Positions 61,022 to 64,000 of a stretch of DNA of 64,000 bases are shown here, one piece after another. The position numbers and the translations under genes are program-made. Below the pieces are notes generated by a model, which was given only the letters and a program-made list of their open reading frames with translations, was not told where the DNA came from and searched no databases. Numbering within the stretch: position 1 is the first letter of the stretch; each line of letters starts with the position of its first letter. Source of the stretch: Algibacter pectinivorans (GTDB lineage Bacteria > Bacteroidota > Bacteroidia > Flavobacteriales > Flavobacteriaceae); the NCBI RefSeq assembly GCF_900112595.1, contig NZ_FOMI01000001.1, positions 434,001 to 498,000 on the forward strand, given 5' to 3'.

Positions 61022-62353
61022 TTAGTGCACCGCTGGTGCTACTGTTGTATTATCGCCTTTAAACTTCTTAGATTTAATAAATAGGGTTAAAATCGCGCTT
61101 ATAATTAAAAGCACTCCTGCAAATGTGATGGCTTGACGCGGATCATTATTTAAAAAATATTTTAAAACAAAGCCAAATGTTAATGTTTGAAAAATCATTG
61201 GCACAACAATCATCATATTGATTATGCCCATATAGACACCATAACGTTCTTTTGGTATTTCTGAAACCACCATTAAATAAGGTATTCCCATCATACTTGC
61301 CCAACCAATACCAAAACCGGTAATAGCGAAAAACAACAAGTTTTTGTTTTCAATATGAGGGAAGGCTAAAAACCCTATTGCGGCGATAAGCAAACAGAAC
61401 GCATGTACTTTTTTAGCACTATATTTTTTAGCAAACCCTACCAAAGCAAATGCTACTAAAAAGGTAACAACATTATACCAACCGTTAACTAATCCGGTCC
61501 AACTTACAGCCTCGCTATACGCCTCGGTATTTTCGGGTGTGGCATTCCAAACTGAAAGCGCCACACTTTTTGACGAGTTTTGCCAATAACAGAACAAGGC
61601 ATACCATTGAAATAAATATACCAACGCTAATTGCCACATTACTTTTGGCATATCTTTAATGGCTCCAAATATTTCTAGTAAAGGCCCTAAAACACTTCGT
61701 TTTTCACTTTTAAGTTTTGCTAATTCCTCTTCGGTTGGTGGAATTTCTTTGGTTTTACTAATACTCCATAAAATGGAAGCAATAGAACAAAACGCCCCTA
61801 AGAAAAAGGATGCATAAACCCAGGTTGGCAATGAACCTGTCATGCCTATAAATATTAAAGGAAAAATAAATAATGATAAATTAGCTAAAACCTGCCCTAA
61901 GCCCGTAAAAAAGCTTTGCATTTGAAAACCTAAAGGCTGCTGCTCATCATCCAACTTATCTGCTATAAGCGCTCGGTAAGGCTCCATAGCGGTGTTATTA
62001 CCAGCATCTAAAACCCACAATAAACCAGCTGCCATCCATAACGAACTACTAAACGGAAACGCTAGTAGCGTTAAACTACATAATATGGCGCCTATTAAGA
62101 AAAAAGGCTTACGTCTTCCAAATTTTGGACTCCATGTTTTATCGCTTAATGCTCCAATAATAGGTTGTACTAATAACCCTGTTACTGGACCAGCAAGATG
62201 TAAAATTGGAATTTGATCTGGACTTGCTCCTAAAAAATCGTAAATTGGTGTTACGGCACTTTGTTGTAAACCAAAACTATATTGAATCCCGAAAAACCCA
62301 ACATTCATATTTAAAATTTGCCAGAAACTTAACTTTGGTTTTTTTATTATCAT
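61022..62353 (-). CDS. MFS sugar transporter, SLC45/GPH-like
   Basis: Twelve-helix major facilitator, 443 residues, of the type found in plant and bacterial sucrose/maltoside:proton symporters. The motifs GPVTGLLVQPIIGALSD and SPKFGRRKPFFLIGA are typical of this group, with a long cytoplasmic loop between TM6 and TM7 (about 190-240). TM segments such as WMAAGLLWVLDAGNNTAMEP include the family Asp-Asn pair. It brings the disaccharide across the inner membrane in front of the kinase and phosphorylase genes. Confidence 0.9.
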   Translation of the reverse strand: MIIKKPKLSFWQILNMNVGFFGIQYSFGLQQSAVTPIYDFLGASPDQIPILHLAGPVTGLLVQPIIGALSDKTWSPKFGRRKPFFLIGAILCSLTLLAFPFSSSLWMAAGLLWVLDAGNNTAMEPYRALIADKLDDEQQPLGFQMQSFFTGLGQVLANLSLFIFPLIFIGMTGSLPTWVYASFFLGAFCSIASILWSISKTKEIPPTEEELAKLKSEKRSVLGPLLEIFGAIKDMPKVMWQLALVYLFQWYALFCYWQNSSKSVALSVWNATPENTEAYSEAVSWTGLVNGWYNVVTFLVAFALVGFAKKYSAKKVHAFCLLIAAIGFLAFPHIENKNLLFFAITGFGIGWASMMGIPYLMVVSEIPKERYGVYMGIINMMIVVPMIFQTLTFGFVLKYFLNNDPRQAITFAGVLLIISAILTLFIKSKKFKGDNTTVAPAVH

Positions 62354-62367
62354 AATAGTTTAGTTTT

Positions 62368-62751
62368 TTAGTGGTGTCTATTTTTTGTGGTGTCTAGTTT
62401 TTTAAGAAAATCTTTAAAATCGGTATTATTCATAATTAGCTTACCGTTTAAATCTACTATTGGTAAAGACAAATTATCCAGTGAAATGCCTGCTTTTTGC
62501 AGTTTAATAACCATTTCTCTTTGTTTTAAAAGGTTTACATCTACATCGTAATATGTAAAGTCTATCTTTTTATTTTTTAGGTAAGCTTTAGTATCTATAC
62601 AATAATGACAGGTATCACTACCGTACACAATTATTGTTTTTAAATTCTCTTTAGCTGTTAAGCTACCTTGTAAACCTGGTTCTGTTTTTTGAGCTAAGCA
62701 ATCTTCTCCTGATGTAATAATTAATAATATTGAAAAAACAAGAGCTTTCAT
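62368..62751 (-). CDS. Periplasmic glutaredoxin-like protein
   Basis: 127 residues: signal peptide about 1-20 (ends EDCLA), then a glutaredoxin fold with the active site CHYC (C48, C51) in YGSDTCHYCIDTKAYL and the cis-proline segment LSLPIVDLNGKLI. The C terminus is basic and histidine-rich (DTTKNRHH). It is first in the sugar operon, 14 nt before the transporter gene. Periplasmic placing (from the signal peptide) is unusual for glutaredoxin, since glutathione is scarce there and many Bacteroidota lack it. Partner not known. Confidence 0.8.
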   Translation of the reverse strand: MKALVFSILLIITSGEDCLAQKTEPGLQGSLTAKENLKTIIVYGSDTCHYCIDTKAYLKNKKIDFTYYDVDVNLLKQREMVIKLQKAGISLDNLSLPIVDLNGKLIMNNTDFKDFLKKLDTTKNRHH

Positions 62752-62847
62752 CTGTTTATATTTTTTCTGATTTGAATAATGATGACAATCTTATAATTAC
62801 ACCTATCTAAACGTTAATTATAAATTATCAGCATTTAAACTTTAAAT

Positions 62848-62884
62848 AAAAAGAGTTGAAACTTAAAACAAACCCCAACTCTTT
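62848..62884 (-). terminator. Terminator of the TonB-dependent receptor gene
   Basis: Minus strand: AAGAGTTG and CAACTCTT form an 8-bp stem with an 18-nt loop, then TTTATTT. It separates the receptor from the glutaredoxin gene. Confidence 0.6.
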
Positions 62885-62913
62885 TAGTTACAAACTCAAA
62901 CTAAACTATTTTA

Positions 62914-64000
62914 TTAAAATTTATATTGTAATGATAATGTTGAAGAACGACCACTAATTGATCTAGCTCTTACTAAACGATCATTTCCAAAAGCACCATC
63001 ACCATTTCCTTCAACCTCTGTAATACCAACTGTATCAAAAAGGTTGTTTACACTTAATACTACAGAAAGTCCTTTTGTTAAACCAGCTCTTCCTATTAAA
63101 TTGAAGTATGCGTATGCAGGCATAACTAAATCGTTATCATCTTGGGCATAAGATTTTGAAGTACCTAATACACTTAAAGCAACACTATGGGCTCTATTAG
63201 CACCAAAGTTATAAGACGGTGATAGGTTATAAACTAAATCTGCTTGTCTTCTTGGAGTATTTCCTTTGTTAGCACCACCATCAATCTCTGCTTTAGTCCA
63301 AGTAAAAGACCCATTAAAGTTAAAGTTTTCGCCAAAAGCTAAAGCCGTTTCTGCCTCTAAACCTAAAGCTTTAAATGGATTTCCAACCGATCTGTTTAAC
63401 TCATTACTTAACCCTTCATCAGTATTACTCATAAAACCTGTTAAGTTAAGTGTACCGTTGTTAAGTCTTTTCTTTAATCCAACTTCAAGTTGAGATAATT
63501 GGTCATATTGAACATCGGCTAAACCATTTGTTCCATAATTATTTCTATCAGCTGCTCTACCAGAAGCACCAGAACTATATCTTCCAAATACTGCTGCTCC
63601 ATCATTCAACTTATAGTTAAGACCTAATGAGTAAGACACAAAGTTATAATCATCATTAATTGGCTGACCTGCATTACCTATAATTAATGGCACAGTTTCT
63701 TCAATACTTTCAATCGTTCCATTTCCATCATAATCAAAGTTACCTTGACTTGTTGGACCACCCTGAATATTACCGTTTACACGAACGTTCTCAAAACGCA
63801 CACTACCATCAAAGTTTAATTTATCGTTAATATCAGCATCAATACCTACATAAGGAGAATTCACATTGTGCACTGTGTTATATTTACGTTGGCAACAGTT
63901 GCCCCAAACTGGAGTACCGTAAGAGAATTGGCCACCTCTTGAAACACCATCAAAATCTGCTAATCTTGCTTCTCCACCACCTTTAACTTCAGATAGGAAA
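62914..64000 (-). CDS. TonB-dependent receptor, C-terminal part
   Basis: About 362 residues of the beta-barrel of a TonB-dependent outer-membrane receptor. The frame stays open to the right edge of the window (GGGEARLADFDGVSRGGQFS, GNCCQRKYNTVHNVN), so the signal peptide, plug and first barrel strands are missing. Barrel features: YSLGLNYKLNDGAAVFGRYS, QLEVGLKKRLNNGTLNLTGF, YFNLIGRAGLTKGLSVVLSV, and the aromatic C-terminal end SLQYKF. The sugar operon lies downstream, so the receptor probably imports its substrate over the outer membrane (inference from position). A terminator stands between. Confidence 0.9.
   Translation of the reverse strand, partial: FLSEVKGGGEARLADFDGVSRGGQFSYGTPVWGNCCQRKYNTVHNVNSPYVGIDADINDKLNFDGSVRFENVRVNGNIQGGPTSQGNFDYDGNGTIESIEETVPLIIGNAGQPINDDYNFVSYSLGLNYKLNDGAAVFGRYSSGASGRAADRNNYGTNGLADVQYDQLSQLEVGLKKRLNNGTLNLTGFMSNTDEGLSNELNRSVGNPFKALGLEAETALAFGENFNFNGSFTWTKAEIDGGANKGNTPRRQADLVYNLSPSYNFGANRAHSVALSVLGTSKSYAQDDNDLVMPAYAYFNLIGRAGLTKGLSVVLSVNNLFDTVGITEVEGNGDGAFGNDRLVRARSISGRSSTLSLQYKF

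Noticed and set aside
1-64000. tRNA, rRNA, tmRNA and riboswitch genes
   Set aside because: No cloverleaf, rRNA or known riboswitch consensus was recognised by reading; a covariance-model scan was not possible here.

Overview
The window is an AT-rich stretch of chromosome from a gliding, T9SS-bearing member of the Flavobacteriaceae (Bacteroidota), probably marine. Evidence: four gliding/type IX secretion genes (gldE, gldD, remB, sprA) plus a PorP/SprF-family protein; promoters of the Bacteroidota type (TAnnTTTG at -7, TTTG at -33); no Shine-Dalgarno signal at most starts; and gene orders typical of the group (mutY-ssb-gldE-gldD; remB-tonB-vanZ-gcvH-sprA-ruvA). No rRNA, tRNA, CRISPR, transposase, integrase or phage gene was seen. 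Most of the window is core chromosome.

Layout. 1-5170: truncated RNase E/G gene, a 30-codon basic protein, HU, then mutY-ssb-gldE-gldD. 5197-7480: a copper-type HMA lipoprotein with a cysteine-repeat tail, a DUF4199 protein, and rplU-rpmA with a textbook promoter and terminator. 7565-13250: a phosphate-scavenging locus made of a membrane TPR-HTH regulator, a TonB-dependent receptor and a beta-propeller phytase lipoprotein. 13297-18695: small accessory genes (DinB-like, an unknown acidic protein, HD-type hydrolase, gamma-carbonic anhydrase) and a LytS/LytTR-type two-component pair. 18945-24770: vWA lipoprotein, PorP/SprF, Nfu, dodecin, a frameshifted DUF1304 gene, MscS channel and a cysteine-rich lipoprotein bracketed by a diverged copy of the tsaB 3' end. 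24770-31666 (minus strand): an efflux operon, ABC ATPase - two permeases - HlyD adaptor - TolC, followed by a TlpA thioredoxin and tsaB.

31759-37556 (minus strand): cytochrome-oxidase assembly and subunits: ctaB, two subunit III-like proteins, subunit IV, a cysteine-less SCO-like protein, SCO1, DUF420 and a CxxC membrane peptide. Subunits I and II are not in the window. 37705-41245: metallo-beta-lactamase-fold hydrolase, a small membrane protein between direct repeats, and a secreted amidohydrolase. 41505-54472 (minus strand): remB, two TonB proteins, VanZ, gcvH, the 2427-residue T9SS translocon sprA, and ruvA. 54604-58201: malic enzyme and a GAF histidine kinase. 58332-64000 (minus strand): a sucrose-type utilisation operon (periplasmic glutaredoxin, SLC45-like transporter, PfkB kinase, GH13_18 phosphorylase) downstream of the 3' part of a TonB-dependent receptor.

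I did not find a clear-cut new defence or mobile system. The best leads are: the tsaB 3'-end duplication around a cysteine-rich lipoprotein that has pentamer repeats in its promoter region; the HMA lipoprotein with three C-x3-C-x3-CC modules; RemB and two neighbouring TonB proteins sharing one C-terminal-type domain and cysteine pair; the SCO paralogue without cysteines; and two families of dispersed intergenic repeats.
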